This document shows positions 60,567 to 60,600 of a stretch of 60,600 nucleotides of DNA, one piece after another; the stretch's first letter is position 1, and each line of letters opens with the position of its first letter. The notes below the pieces were generated by a model. The model did not search any database and was not told where the DNA came from. It saw only the letters and a program-made list of their open reading frames with translations. This DNA is from Bacteroidales bacterium. Its GTDB lineage: Bacteria; Bacteroidota; Bacteroidia; Bacteroidales; UBA932. Both the position numbers and the translations under genes were made by a program. The DNA lies in contig JAGCUK010000074.1 in NCBI GenBank assembly GCA_017962925.1, forward strand, positions 1 to 60,600, read 5' to 3'.

Positions 60567-60600
60567 ATGACAATGGACCGCATCCGAAACTTCTGCATCA
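60567..60600 (+). CDS. lepA: Elongation factor 4, first codons (cut by window edge)
   Basis: Only 11 codons are visible, reading MTMDRIRNFCI. The run IRNFCI at the very N-terminus is the start of LepA in this phylum (IRNFCIIAHIDHGKS in full-length members), a translational GTPase. A second ATG at 60573 is an alternative start. The identification rests on a short match. Confidence 0.65.
   Translation, partial: MTMDRIRNFCI

Overview
The window reads as a chromosomal segment of an uncultured, fairly GC-rich Bacteroidales (Bacteroidota) bacterium, probably from a gut or rumen type habitat. Evidence: an F-type ATPase operon in the order D-C-B-E-F-H-A-G, a SusC/SusD pair with surface lipoproteins, a DUF4249/TonB-receptor pair, TPR-membrane-LuxR regulation, fimbrillin-like lipoprotein, DUF2723 and DUF4271 proteins, an Rnf complex beside an NfnAB enzyme, and promoters with the Bacteroidota -7 box TAnnTTTG. 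Almost every non-shadow frame is a recognisable gene and the window is mostly ordinary core genome.

Layout. 1-6170: ATP synthase operon (atpD partial at the left edge) ending in thiamine pyrophosphokinase. 6171-7692: hipBA-type toxin-antitoxin pair with a palindrome over its -7 box. 7698-20159 (minus): a seven-gene operon read from susC through susD, two lipoproteins, an M6 metalloprotease, a DUF4249 lipoprotein and a second TonB receptor, probably for a protein or peptide substrate. 20160-30722: alaS, an LptF/G permease fused to methionyl-tRNA formyltransferase, two M23 peptidases (the first broken by an in-frame TAG), MerR, Nif3, a zinc-ribbon coiled-coil protein and dnaB. 30726-36063: rseC and rnfBCDGEA. 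36023-38659 (minus): a four-gene envelope cluster (TM2 protein, LolA-like protein, two related membrane proteins). 38775-41001: nfnAB, which supplies or uses the same ferredoxin pool as Rnf. 40998-48721: two paralogous small lipoproteins, a RidA-like protein, a beta-helix lipoprotein, pgk, a DUF2807 lipoprotein, an rRNA-type methyltransferase and a MORN protein. 48722-54066 (minus): class I amidotransferase lipoprotein, DUF2723 protein, TPR-LuxR regulator. 54224-56039: LuxR, a 47-residue peptide and a fimbrillin-like lipoprotein. 56170-56947: higBA. 57003-60600: DUF4271, hemD, rnpA, yidD (broken by an in-frame TAG), SUI1/YciH, a small outer-membrane protein, and the first codons of lepA.

The strongest unexplained signal is a set of short palindromic elements, usually in pairs, that sit in frame inside conserved protein genes (atpG, rnpA, the RidA-like gene) and also between genes. 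One roughly 55-bp element occurs in opposite orientations in rnpA and in the RidA-like gene and is nearly identical in both. Two other families are twin hairpins with an exact 51-bp period. They resemble in principle the palindromic elements known in Rickettsia genes and REP/REPIN elements, but I do not recognise these families. Secondary signals are two in-frame amber codons in otherwise intact genes, an LptF/G-Fmt fusion, and a recurrent arrangement in which the -7 box ends 4-8 nt before the ATG, implying leaderless mRNAs. No tRNA, rRNA, CRISPR array, insertion sequence or prophage was seen.
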